A program made the position numbers and the translations under genes. This document shows, one piece after another, positions 1 to 10,022 of a stretch of DNA of 64,000 nt (position 1 is the first letter of the stretch; each line of letters opens with the position of its first letter). This DNA comes from Vitrella brassicaformis (taxonomy: Eukaryota > Sar > Vitrellaceae): positions 66,431-130,430 of the forward strand of contig CDMY01000249.1 of the NCBI GenBank assembly GCA_001179505.1. Direction: 5' to 3'. The notes under the pieces are model-generated. The model was not told the origin of the DNA and made no database searches. It was given only the letters and a program-made list of their open reading frames with translations.

Positions 1-67
1 TCATCTTTCTCCGTCAGTTCTTCCCCATCCGCTGTCGCTCCCCTCTGCACAAGGCTGCGCCATCTGC

Positions 68-2513
68 ATGACTCTGACGAACGTGGACGGCCGGTGCTGT
101 GACCATCCACAACGGGCACGCGAAAGCCTGACTCGAGATCGATCGACCTCCAACAATGGCGGTGGAGGTGAGGGCGAAGGAAAAACCCAAAGCCCCATTT
201 GCGTCTACGCGTTCTGGGGGTCCATCGGGTGTGTCCAGGCCGAGGCAGGTATATATATCGACATCTTCGACGCTGTCAAGGCAGGCAGCGTGGATTCAGT
301 CACGGCGCTGATGGACAGGGATGGGACTCAAATACTCAAAAAGCGAGACAAACGAGAAGTGAGAGAGAAGAGACCCCCCGGTGGTGTGTCGTTGATTCCT
401 CTGTTTCCCTATCTGGGCGCAGTTCACTCCTTTCATCGCAGCTGCGAAGGACGGTCAAGTTGAGGCCATGAAGGTCATGTATGAGAGATGCAGCAGCCCG
501 GAACTCTTGCAGCAAACAACTCAGGTGCCTGCCTGGTGGCTGAGGGAGTGATTTGCAAATGTGTCGGCGGTGTTCTCTGTCCTGCAGAATGACGGCACGG
601 CAACTTACTGGGCTGCGATGAACTGTCACCTTGCGGCTGTCAATCAGCTGCTGGACTGGGGGGGCCCCAAGCTGCTGTCCGCACGCGGTGGCGCGGTAAG
701 AGACCACACATGTCTCAAGGCGGCTCCCTGCGCTGATTCTGTGAGCGGCTCTGCGTCGGATTGCAGCGGAGATTCTCGCCGTTCATGCGTGCTGCTGAGA
801 ACGGGCATTTGGATGTGCTGAAATCGATGTATGGCAAAGGGGGGAAGGGTTTGCTCATTCAGCAGGACAATGTAAGAGACCGAGGAGGTGGCCAAGCCGC
901 ACAGGGGTCGGCGGGTCATGCTTCTCCCTCTGTCGGCCTGTCTGCCAGGCTGGACAGACGGCACTGCACGTTGCTGTTTACAAGGGCGAAGACGCAGTCG
1001 TTGCTCAGCTGTGAGAGGGAAACCTAGCCACTCGACATCTCATTTGCAGTGTCTCCGTCTGCGCATGGTGCTGCAGGCTGCAGTGGGGTGGGCCGTCCCT
1101 TCTGCGCATCAAAGATGATTCGGTGAGTGCACATACTTTTGCAGACCATCGATCGCTGGTGACGCACTTTGCCTGAACAGGGCGAAACGCCGTGGCAGTA
1201 TGCCAACAGAAGCCCTGCCATCCAGGGAATGTTTGAAATATGCACTGAGGTCCCAAAGAAAGCCGTCGATGTCGTCCTGAGACAGATCAAACGTGTACGA
1301 GGACAAGAAAAGATGCCATTTGCTTTCACATGATGTATCTCTGTCTCAGCGGAACATCTTTGCAGCTGTGAAGGCCGGTGATCTCACATCGGTCACTCAG
1401 CTGATGAAACTGCACGGGCCGGAGACTGTCGAAAAGAGAGAGAGCGGCTGTGAGCCGTGTTGGTATAGAACATGCGCCTGTTACCTCGATGGGGTAATGC
1501 CATTTCAGGTTGCAAGCGATCAATTCGCTGAGATCTTCACCTGTCCATTCTTGCAGCTTTATGGGATGACGCCTTTCCTTTTCGCATCGCGCAAAGGGCA
1601 TGTTGAGATCATCAATCACATGTACAGCAAAGCGGGGCTTCCGATTCTGCTGCAGAGGGGCGCTGGTGGTTGGTCTGCCGTGCACTTGGCTGCCATGGAG
1701 GGCCATCAGAAAGCGGTCGCGTGGTTGCTAGAGGTTGGCGGCTTCGATCTCCTCACGTTCAGAACAACCATGGCGAGATACCACCACACATGTCTCGCCT
1801 GATGTCTGATGATGAGATGTCTTGACTGTGATTGAATGCAGTTTGGCTGTACTCCCCTTCATTGTGCTGCCATGAGGGGCAGCGCCGGAGTTGTCGAGAC
1901 CATGCTTCACTTCTTGGAAGGCACTGAACTACTCGAGACAAAAGCTGCCTTCAAGGTGCGTAGAAATTCAACCTGCTGGAATCTCGTCCACACGCCAATC
2001 TGACTGGGTCTTTCCTGCAGTCTATCACTCCCTTCATCTTCGCTGTCTGCTATGGCCATATTGATGTGATGAAACTCATGTACGCCAAGATGGGGAAAAC
2101 TTAGAGACAAAACTGCTTACACAGCAGGACTCTGTAAGAGTCGCCCAAAGGCACACCAAGATGTCCAGTCCGGTTGACTGGCGTTTGTCTTGTGTACACG
2201 CCATTTGTTGCAGGAAGGTGATACACCCTTGCATTACGCCGTGAGGGCAGAACAATATCGTGCTGTGGCCCAGCTGTAAGGGACAGAGGACAGGGAATGA
2301 TGGGACATCTGCATCAGGATGTGTCACGTGGATCAGGATGGAATGGGGAGGACCGATTCTTCTAGAAATAAAGAACAACGACGTGAGCGCACACCGGTTG
2401 ACAGAAAGCCAATGGCTACCCTTGTTTGTTGTTTTCCACAGGGTCGCACGGCGTGGGATAAAGCACCTTTCTTTGGGCGAATTAGGGGAGTGATGAAGAA
2501 ATACAGACAATAG
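68..2513 (+). CDS. Ankyrin-repeat protein, two consecutive arrays (5' end uncertain, one frameshift)
   Basis: No enzyme domain is visible; ankyrin arrays normally bind partner proteins. Repeats read in order at about 270-357 (DIFDAVKAGSVDSV), 421-519 (FTPFIAAAKDGQVEAMK), 589-696 (NDGTATYWAAMN), 766-870 (SPFMRAAENGHLDVLK), 951-1008 (AGQTALHVAVYKGE) and a closing GETPWQYA exon near 1182. A second array starts near 1352 (NIFAAVKAGDLTSV) and ends with GRTAWDKA...KKYRQ and TAG at 2513. The two arrays may be one gene joined by an intron at about 1293-1350, or two genes, since the first can also end at TGA 1331-1333. Introns separate most repeats, but 1555-1790 holds two in one exon. At about 2089-2100 a one-base shift in a G/A run breaks the frame. 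The start is unproved; a kinase part could lie left of the window. Confidence 0.6.
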
Positions 2514-3385
2514 GTCTGAGGCTTAGAGACTTGTGGCTGAGCAGCCATAGAGAGACATGAGCAGCGCAGGATTCTCTTTGTCGTATGCACTTGGTGTGGC
2601 CGGATTATAGGCTGTATGTTGTGTCTTTTGACAGAGAGAAAGATGAACATTGACTGCCACCATCAAAGGGGCAGTGAAAAATGGCAGTAATACCGTGTAA
2701 GTTCGTGTTTGTCCGTGCATGTGTACTGGTGAGTCTCTTCGAGCCTATTGGGATCATGAATGAGCCCACCACGCATCAGACCAAACACATACAAATGGAG
2801 GGATCACTCATAGAGGGATCACCCGGAAGACAAGCAAACGTGCTTCAATGAACGAGGGATCTCCTCGGTCCTTCTGCTTGTCCAAACCGCCGTTTTTGCG
2901 TGAGTTTTCCGCATGGAAAGCTGGATTTCCGCCTGGAAAGCTGGCCTTCTGCACTGCAAAGCTGGCTTTCCGTGGCGCTGGCTGGCTTTTCTGAGTGTCT
3001 GTCCAGCTTTCTGAGTGGAGGGCCCACTTGCCGGCCGAAGCACCAGCTTTTCGCCGCGTGAACGAGAGACAGAGAGATACAGACACTAGTACTAAGAGTC
3101 TTGAAAGGCAGGCAGGCAGGCAGACAGGCGGAGGGAAGAAGGGATGTCATTAGATGAATGGATCGTCTTCATCTGCTTCCAATCCATTCATTGGTTCTTG
3201 CCTTGTCTTGCCCAAGCAACAGGTAAGATGGCGATGTCTCTCCCTCTTTAACCTCCTAATGTCTTGCCTTATGTAACCCGGCCTTTGGACGAGGTAGCTG
3301 AATTCCGACACACGTCTGGCCCGATGGTGAGGATTGTTTTACTTGTGGGGCATTGAGTGGTGTTTGATGGTCATTTTGGGTTCAA
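2514..3385. other. Intergenic region between ankyrin and kinase-ankyrin genes
   Basis: No convincing coding exon on either strand. The only structure seen is a cluster of related AAGCTGG/CCAGCTT words at about 2908-3055, listed separately, and a (GCAG)n-like tract near 3104-3125. Confidence 0.5.
2908..3055. repeat. Cluster of AAAGCTGG words in both orientations
   Basis: GGAAAGCTGG or close variants (GCAAAGCTGG) recur about every 20-35 bases from 2914, and reverse forms CCAGCTTT / CCAGCTTTT follow near 2999 and 3050. The spaced direct copies plus inverted copies could fold into alternative hairpins or be a decayed short tandem repeat. No function is assigned. Confidence 0.5.
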
Positions 3386-6300
3386 ATGACCGGCATGGGC
3401 CGTTCGGTTGGGGGCCCCGTGGGGGCCCAGCATTCGAGACCATCGAGTCGGTCCTCTCTCCCTTCCCGGACTCCGGCAATGGCTGGGGTGCCTCGTCTGG
3501 TGATCTACGCCAGGGACCTCACCTTCAGTGAGGATGACAAACTCGGTGAGCGAGGGGGTGAGCGAGGGGGTCAGCATGCTGTCCGCATGGGCATGATCTT
3601 TGTGTCTGGGGCAGGGAGGGGGGGATTCGGTGTCGTCTATCGGGGCGTCTTCAAAGGGCGGCCCGTGGCCGTCAAGGTCGCTCACCCCAGCGAAGAGCTC
3701 GCCCCGCACGTGCGTACACAGAGCGGCAGAATTGACCTCACTCGTGGGGTGACCTCGCATCTGTGTGTTGTGTGCAGGAGCAGTTCATTGAGGTTCTGCG
3801 AGAGGTGGAGCCCATGTTCCACCTGCGCCATCCCAACATCGTGGAGTTCCTGGGCGTGTGTGCGGCAGACGAAAAGCACGGCCTTATGATCGTCACTGGC
3901 AGGCGCTGCGTCTCCTTCGCTTCATCCAATTGTCTTCCTCTGTGCGTCTGCCGCCATTCTCAGAGTTGTGTGAGTGCGGATCGCTGGACAAATATTTGGC
4001 CAAGAACAGACCTTTGCCCCCCGATGTGCGAGACAGATTTGTGAGAGAGGTACGCACTGCAGACAGCGTCACGCGTCTCATCTACCGGTGTGTCGATTGC
4101 CGTCAGATATGTGAGGGTGTCCAGTACCTTCACGACCACGGGATCGCTCACCTGGATCTCAAACCAGGGAACATTCTGGTGAGGGAGAGCCATCTCCCGG
4201 TCAACGGCCGCAGGCTGGTTTCATGTCCCACTTGTTTGTCAGTTGGCGAAGTATCTGGTGATCAAAATATCTGACTTCGGTATGACGCGCAACACTCAGA
4301 GGACAACGAGTTCTTTTGCAGGTGGACAGAGACACTCACACGGAGACAGAATGCATCCAATGCATTCATACCTTTGCTGCAGGCGGGGGGACGTACAACT
4401 TTATGTCACCGGAAACAATGAATCCAGAGAAATGTAAGGAAGGATCCCTGTGAAGGGCGGCGTCCCGTGACTGCCCATTTGTGCAGTGGTCAAGCCTTCT
4501 ACCAAGTCGGATATCTGGACGTTGGGCGGGATTCTGAGCGAGCTACACGGAGGGCAGCGGATTCATAAGTCCACATGTCAGACGCACTATGAGATGGTGG
4601 CTGATCGTGATGCTTAGGCGGGCCGCCCTTCGAAGGCCAAAGTCCCGTCAGCATCATGATGGCAGTTGTGGTCGATAAACAGGTGACGTTCACGCGTATG
4701 ACATGACAGACGCGACTTGCTTTGTCTGTTCTCATTAGATTCCCCGCATCCCCGATTCCGTGCCTGCGCACATCAAAGCTGCCATCGAGGCAAGCCGAGA
4801 GACTTTCATGTGCCGCGTTTGGCTTCTGAGTGTGATTGCTTCTCAGAGTTGTTTTGCCTTCAAGCCGGAAGATCGTCCCACAGCCAGAGAGGTAGCGGTC
4901 ATAGACTATTGGACAGAGGCGTGCGCATGTCGAATGTCTGCTTGCCTGACTGCTCGGTAGTTGTTAGCTAAGCTGGGCATGTCGTCGTCTCCGTCAAAAG
5001 GTGCAGGTCCACTGACTGTCAAATGACACGAGAAGGCCCAGTCGCTTCATCCTGACTGCTTGACTGCGTGCAGAGCCGGTGTTGGTTCACCCTGCCCCTG
5101 TGTCTCCTGCTGTCGTGTCTCCCACTGGCCATTCATCGGGCGTTCACGTGAGCATGGCCAGCACCGCAACGGGGCCGCCGAGTGCGGTCTCGCCCACACA
5201 GATCAAGCTTTTGGTTCCGCAAGAGCAGACAGGTCGGCTGTGGAAGGCACGTACACACACACAGAGAGAGATACGACTGGTCATTCATGATTTGTATGGT
5301 GCAGCGTTCCCTACCCAGCAGCCGTCAGCGAAGACACCGCCCAACGTCCCACAGCCGCAGATCAAACACGTAAGAGAGACAGAAACTGAATCCCACACGT
5401 CAATGGGCCGCTCTTATTGTGCTGGTTGTGTGTCAGACTGACATCTTCAAAGCCGTCGAGGAAAATGATGTGCAATCCGTTCGTTGGCTCATCGAGCGAG
5501 ACGGCAAGGACATACTCGACAAACGAGGCCACTTCGAGGTATGCAACTTTGAAGATGACAGAAATGCCCTCAGTGGTCTGTCTGTGTATTCGTTCCTACA
5601 GAATACACCTTTCCTGTTGGCTGCAAAGAAGGGTCACGTGGGCGTCATGTCGGTCATGCATGAGAGCAAACCTGACGTACTGAAGCAAACAGACCAGGTA
5701 ACAACACAGACAAACCATCTCGTGTGCTGCTGGTGATAAAGAGATGTGCGTTTGGGTGTGATGGGATGTAATAGAATGGTTTCACTGCCCTGTACTTGGC
5801 TGCCTGGTTTGATCAAATTGAAGCAATGAAGTTTCTGTACGAGATGGACGGGTCCATCCTACAGCAGACAGGCCCGGTACCAACCTGAGCATCTTCTATG
5901 CTGCTGGTTATGGTGAGAAGATGTGTGTTGGCTGTGATGGAATGCAGGATGGTTGGAATGCAATACACTTGGCTGCCGAGAAGGGCCGTGTTGCGGCTGT
6001 TAATAAGCTGCTAGAGTGGGATCCCAAACTGATCGATGCACGCACCAATGTACCAGAGCACAGACATGTCTCTGACGCCTCAGTGTGTCGATTGTACGTG
6101 TGTGTGTTGATTGCAGTTTGGCTTCACGTCATTCATGCGGGCTGCCAACAATGGTCATGTCGATGTGATGAAGGCCCTGTATGCCAAACGAAAGGACCTG
6201 CTCACTTAGACGGACAAGGTGAGACAACACAGTCTTCTCTCACTGCTTGATCGCCTTTCCCTATGTGTGCACGCCACACACAGAGCGGCAACACGGCACT

Positions 6301-7677
6301 CCATTTGGCTGCAATGAATGGCAAAATTGAAGCGATGAAGTTTCTGTATGAGATGGACGGGTCCATCCTGCAGCAAACAGGCCAGGTACCAACCTAAGCA
6401 CCTTCTGTGCTGCTGGTCATGGTGAGAAGATGTGTGTTGGCTGTGATGGAATGCAATAGGATGGCTACACCGCTTTGCACTGGGCTGCCCACGAGGGCCA
6501 TGTTGCGGCGGTCAATAAGCTGATGGAGTGGGATCCCAAACTGGTCGATGCACGCACCACCAATGTAACAGAGCACACACATGTCTCTGACGCCTCAGTG
6601 TGTGTTTGTGTGTTGATTGCAGGGTGGCATGACGCCATTCATAGTGGCTGCTGGGCAGGGTCGTGTCGATGTGATGGAGTTTCTGTATGCCAAACGAAAG
6701 GACCTGCTCACACAGACAACCAATGTGAGGCACGCATGGAGATACACAGAATGCCTCTCATCTAATTGATTGCCTTTCTTTGCATGCATGACACACACAG
6801 AACGGCGACACGGCACTCCATCAGGCTGCGTACAAAGGCAAAATTGAAGTGATGAAGTTCCTGTACGAGATGGACGGGTCCATCCTACAGCAAAAGGGCC
6901 AGGTACCAACCTGAGCATCTTCTGTGCTGCTGCTGGTCATGGTGAGAAGATGTGTGTTGGCTGTGATGGAATGCAGGATGGTTGGAATGCAATACATGCG
7001 GCTGCCCAAGAGGGCCATCTTGCGGTCGTCAATAAGCTGCTGGAGTGGGATCCCAAACTGATCGATTCACGCGTTGCCAAAGTAACAGAGCACACACATG
7101 TCTCTGACGCCTCAATGTGTCGATTCTCTGTGTGTGTGTGTGTCGATTGCAGTATGGCTGGACGCCACTCATGAAGGGTGCCATGAAGGGTCATGTGGAT
7201 GTGATGGAGGCCCTGTATGAGAAACGAAAGGACCTGCTCACACAGACCGACAACGTGAGACAACACAGTCTTCTCTCATCTGATTGATTGCCTTCTGTGC
7301 ATGACACACACAGAAAGGAGACACGCCACTCCATTTGGCTGCGTACTGGGGCAGCTCTGCAGCTGTGTCTCAGCTGTGAGACACAAATGACTGACTGATG
7401 CGAATGTCTCATCCACACTCTCTCTCTCTCTCTCTGTGTGTGTGTGTCATTCTCAAAGGCTCGAGTGGGGCGGCGGTGCTCTGCTGGACATCAAAAACAA
7501 CTCGGTGAGTGCCCACAGAGATTAACACCATCGATGGGCTGAGTGGTCTGCTTATTTCATCTCATCTCATGACAACAGAAGGAGACGCCCTGGGACAAGG
7601 CAGAGGGCAAGCCGGAGATCAGAGAGATCATGCGGCCGTACAAGCCTGCTTGTGGGCCTTGCTGCGTGATCATGTGA
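3386..7677 (+). CDS. Protein kinase-ankyrin repeat protein with C-terminal CAAX box
   Basis: N-terminal kinase domain of the TKL/receptor-like type, then a proline/serine linker, then about twelve ankyrin repeats. Kinase landmarks: glycine loop GRGGFGVVYRG and VAVK (about 3613-3710), alpha-C region EVLREVEPMF and RHPNIVEFLG (3779-3890), catalytic loop HLDLKPGN (4149-4172; Leu replaces the usual HRD Arg), ISDFG (about 4267), SPE (about 4405), KSDIWTLGG (4507) and DRPTARE near 4873. Linker exons lie at 5075-5370. Ankyrin exons run from 5440 to 7503, mostly 102-105 bases and phase 0. The last exon reads ETPWDKAEGKPEIREIM and ends CGPCCVIM-stop, a prenylation-type CAAX motif. The exon at 6117-6218 has an in-frame TAG at 6207-6209 where sister exons have CAG, so full-length product needs skipping of that exon; otherwise the array is truncated. 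ATGs at 3386, 3395 and 3479 are possible starts. Confidence 0.75.
5774..7254 (+). repeat. Threefold tandem amplification of a three-ankyrin-exon unit
   Basis: Exon type A (LYEMDGSILQQ) occurs at about 5774, 6284 and 6801; type B (LLEWDPKLIDAR) at 5947, 6460 and 6977; type C (YAKRKDLLTQT) at 6117, 6622 and 7153. The period is about 505-535 bases including introns, and the intron after type A is also conserved (starts GTACCAACCT). This indicates unequal exchange duplicating a genomic block of three exons, not independent repeat gain. Confidence 0.85.
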
Positions 7678-7929
7678 GTCAGAGTCTGTCAGTCGCTCGG
7701 GTGTGCATCGAATAAGAAGCTAGGAGGCGTTGTGAGTGGGTGATCTGACAGTGAGACCCGATTGATCATGTGTCGTCGTAAATGACATGGCAAATACGAA
7801 TTGCAGCCCTCGGTTTCTTTCTTGTGTCTTCATCGACCATTGCGAGGGGCTGTGAGGTGTTGTGTGTTTGCCATGAGACATCAAGACTTGATTGGAAATC
7901 ATGTCCATCCACACGTGAGCATCCAGCCC

Positions 7930-8458
7930 TCAGTTTCTCTCTGCAATGATGCTGCCCTGCCGGCTGGTCAGCTGCTCGCGGAGGCTGCGATTCTCCTCGT
8001 GCAAAGAGCCGAACGTCTGCATCAGTGACATAAGGAGACACACACCTCACGCAGATTAGCAGTCTCTGTCATTGGCTCACACACACCTGTTGGTTGACAG
8101 TCTGTCTGGCCCTCTCCTTGTCGAGGCAGCTCTTGAGCCGCCGATTCTCTAACGCAGCCGCCTGCAACTCACGTTGAAGACGCAATATCGCCTGACAAAC
8201 AATCACACACACACACACACACACACACATAGACAGACACACATGCACACAAAGCTTCCCGATTCATGCATTATCTGGCCCCGTCACACACTGTGCGTGT
8301 CCGTGTGTGACGCTGTGTGTGTGCGCTCTCACTGACATGCAGCCCCGGGCGTCGCACATCTCGTCCCACACACGTACCTCGCGGATCTCCGACTCCCCAC
8401 ACCATCGCCGCCTTGTGAGCGGGGGAGCCGAACTGCGCCACGCGGACAGAGACGCCAA
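7930..8458 (-). CDS. C-terminal exons of a small coiled-coil protein (partial)
   Basis: Two exons join cleanly: about 8186-8095 reads AILRLQRELQAAALENRRLK followed by SCLDKERARQTVNQQ, and about 8022-7930 reads TFGSLHEENRSLREQL and ends TSRQGSIIAERN-stop. Heptad leucines indicate a leucine-zipper-like coiled coil. A possible upstream exon ends GESEIRE near 8382. No ATG start is visible: an in-frame TAG lies just upstream near 8466, where the BTB gene's upstream region begins. It may be a 5'-truncated gene. Function unknown. Confidence 0.4.
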
Positions 8459-8461
8459 AAA

Positions 8462-8700
8462 CGCCTAGGGTTTGCTGGGTTGCATGGTTTGTCTCCCGGC
8501 GAGAAATCGCATGTAAGAGGGATTCATAGCTTGTTGTCAGGTACAGCGGGGAAAGGGGGTAGCGTGGAATGAAAACAAAGGCTGCAATCACTGTCTGTGT
8601 TAATGCGTCTGTTCAGGTGACCCTCGTAGCTTAATGGCGTCAGAGTCCGCCAGTGCATCCGCCCGCAGCCCCGCTGACATGCACTTGAAGGTCGGCGGCC
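8462..8700 (+). repeat. Source half of an inverted duplication (BTB gene upstream region and first codons)
   Basis: Bases from CTAGGGTTTGC (about 8465) through the start codon to MHLKVGG (about 8695) reappear as reverse complement at about 22640-22860, including GGCGAGAAAT and the first 17 or so codons of the BTB gene. Confidence 0.7.
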
Positions 8701-9532
8701 GCGCATTCGTCCTGCCCGGTAGCGTCATCTCGCATCTGCGGCGCAAGCACCCCCGCTCCGTGCTTACCGTCATGCTCAGTAGCCAGTGGTCCAGCAGCCT
8801 CAAGCGTGACCATGAGGGCAACATCATCCTGGCTGACTGGGATGCGGACAGCTTCGAGCTGCTGCTGCAGCGGATGGAGAAGGAGGCGACGGACGGCAGT
8901 GCGGACGGCATCAAGATCCCTAGCGAGATGAGGCGCAACTATGACGAGTTGTGCGACCTCGTGGGCATCCCGCTGGCCAAGGCGGCGTTTCCGCTGAAGC
9001 TGGTCAAGATGGAGGGTCCCGACAGGGCCGGCACCAATGCCAGTTGGTCGAACAAGGAGGGCAAGCTGACCATCGAGCGCAACGGAGGAGAGGCCTGGCA
9101 GAGCGAAGTGGGGCTGCAGTTTGCATATCCCAATGAGGGCAAGTTCTGCCTGTCGGTGAGCGGGACGGCGGGGGCGAGCGTGAGACTCTCCATCTCGAGC
9201 ATTGAATTTGACACATTCGACCTCGTGAGCGAGACCTTCGTGCTCAGAGACGACCGCCGCATAGGTTAATGAGTGCATGGATGCGAAAACACTATAGGTG
9301 GTGTGGTGTATATACTTCCTCAGGTGTGTTTGGCAAGGCCGGTCTGGAGGAATCGGCCGTCGTCGAGTGGAACGTCGATGGCGACGGGAAGAGCACAGGC
9401 GTGCGGCAGCTGGCCCGTTCGCCGCTGGGCTTCGACGAGAGGTGCATCCAGTGTACGTGCAATGCTGGTGCGGCCGGCACGACGACATTCACCTTAGAAT
9501 ACGAGGCCGATGCGGACGAGTCGGACCTCTAA
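8634..9532 (+). CDS. BTB/POZ (KCTD-like) domain protein
   Basis: Two exons, with an intron at about 9265-9323 that joins RDDRRI to GVFGKAGLEE in frame. Residues about 15-100 look like a BTB/T1-type oligomerisation domain: MHLKVGGRAFVLPGSVI, then SVLTVMLSS and a DWDADSFELLLQRM stretch that matches the usual D-x-F-x-x-x-L helix region. Such domains mediate homo-oligomers or serve as Cullin-3 adaptors in other eukaryotes. The remaining 200 residues are predicted beta-rich (for example GKFCLSVSGTAGASVRLSIS) with no family I recognise. It ends with an acidic tail, EADADESDL. A decayed inverted copy of its 5' end lies at about 22640-22860. Confidence 0.7.
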
Positions 9533-10022
9533 GGCAGGTGAGAGAATAAACAGGGCAATGGGGACATGTTTGGATTGTCCTTAACAGTGGTTGTGTCGTT
9601 CGTTTGTACAGGCGTTCAAGCCAGTGTAGCCGTAGCCTTCCCATGGACCTAGCGAGCTACTAAGTGTGCATACATGGTGGATGCGGGATTAGTGATCGGA
9701 TGATGGATGGATGGACGGATGGATGAGGCGAGGCGAAAAGCGATGGGTGGCGCGCGCGCATGGGGGTGGTCGTGGTGTGTGTGTGTGTGTGTGTTTGTGT
9801 TTGTGTGAGTGTGTATGCAATCGACTGCCTTACCCCCGACAACCCCCCACTCGTTGATATCTGTCGTAACATGTTCCATGCATATGTGGACACCGCCAAT
9901 GACCGCTGCAATGAGATTGATCAGACCCAGTCCCATCATCATCGTCATTCGAGAAAACACTCCATATGTAGACACACGCCACCAATCAATTAAGAAAACG
10001 ACAGTCTACCGACATGGCTAGG
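9533..10022. other. Intergenic region with GATG and GT simple repeats
   Basis: Contains a GATG-type tract at about 9700-9728 and a GT run at about 9772-9815. No coding exon supported. It separates two genes that converge here (BTB + and TBC -), so it holds both 3' flanks. Confidence 0.6.

Noticed and set aside
1331-1333. TGA taken as the definite end of the first ankyrin gene
   Set aside because: An intron with donor GTACGA near 1293 and acceptor CTCAG near 1351 would skip it and join QIKR to RNIFAAVKAG in frame, so the end is left open.
8640-9488. 282-codon minus-strand frame opposite the BTB gene
   Set aside because: Shadow of G+C-rich coding sequence; the plus-strand frame has a domain and clean splicing.
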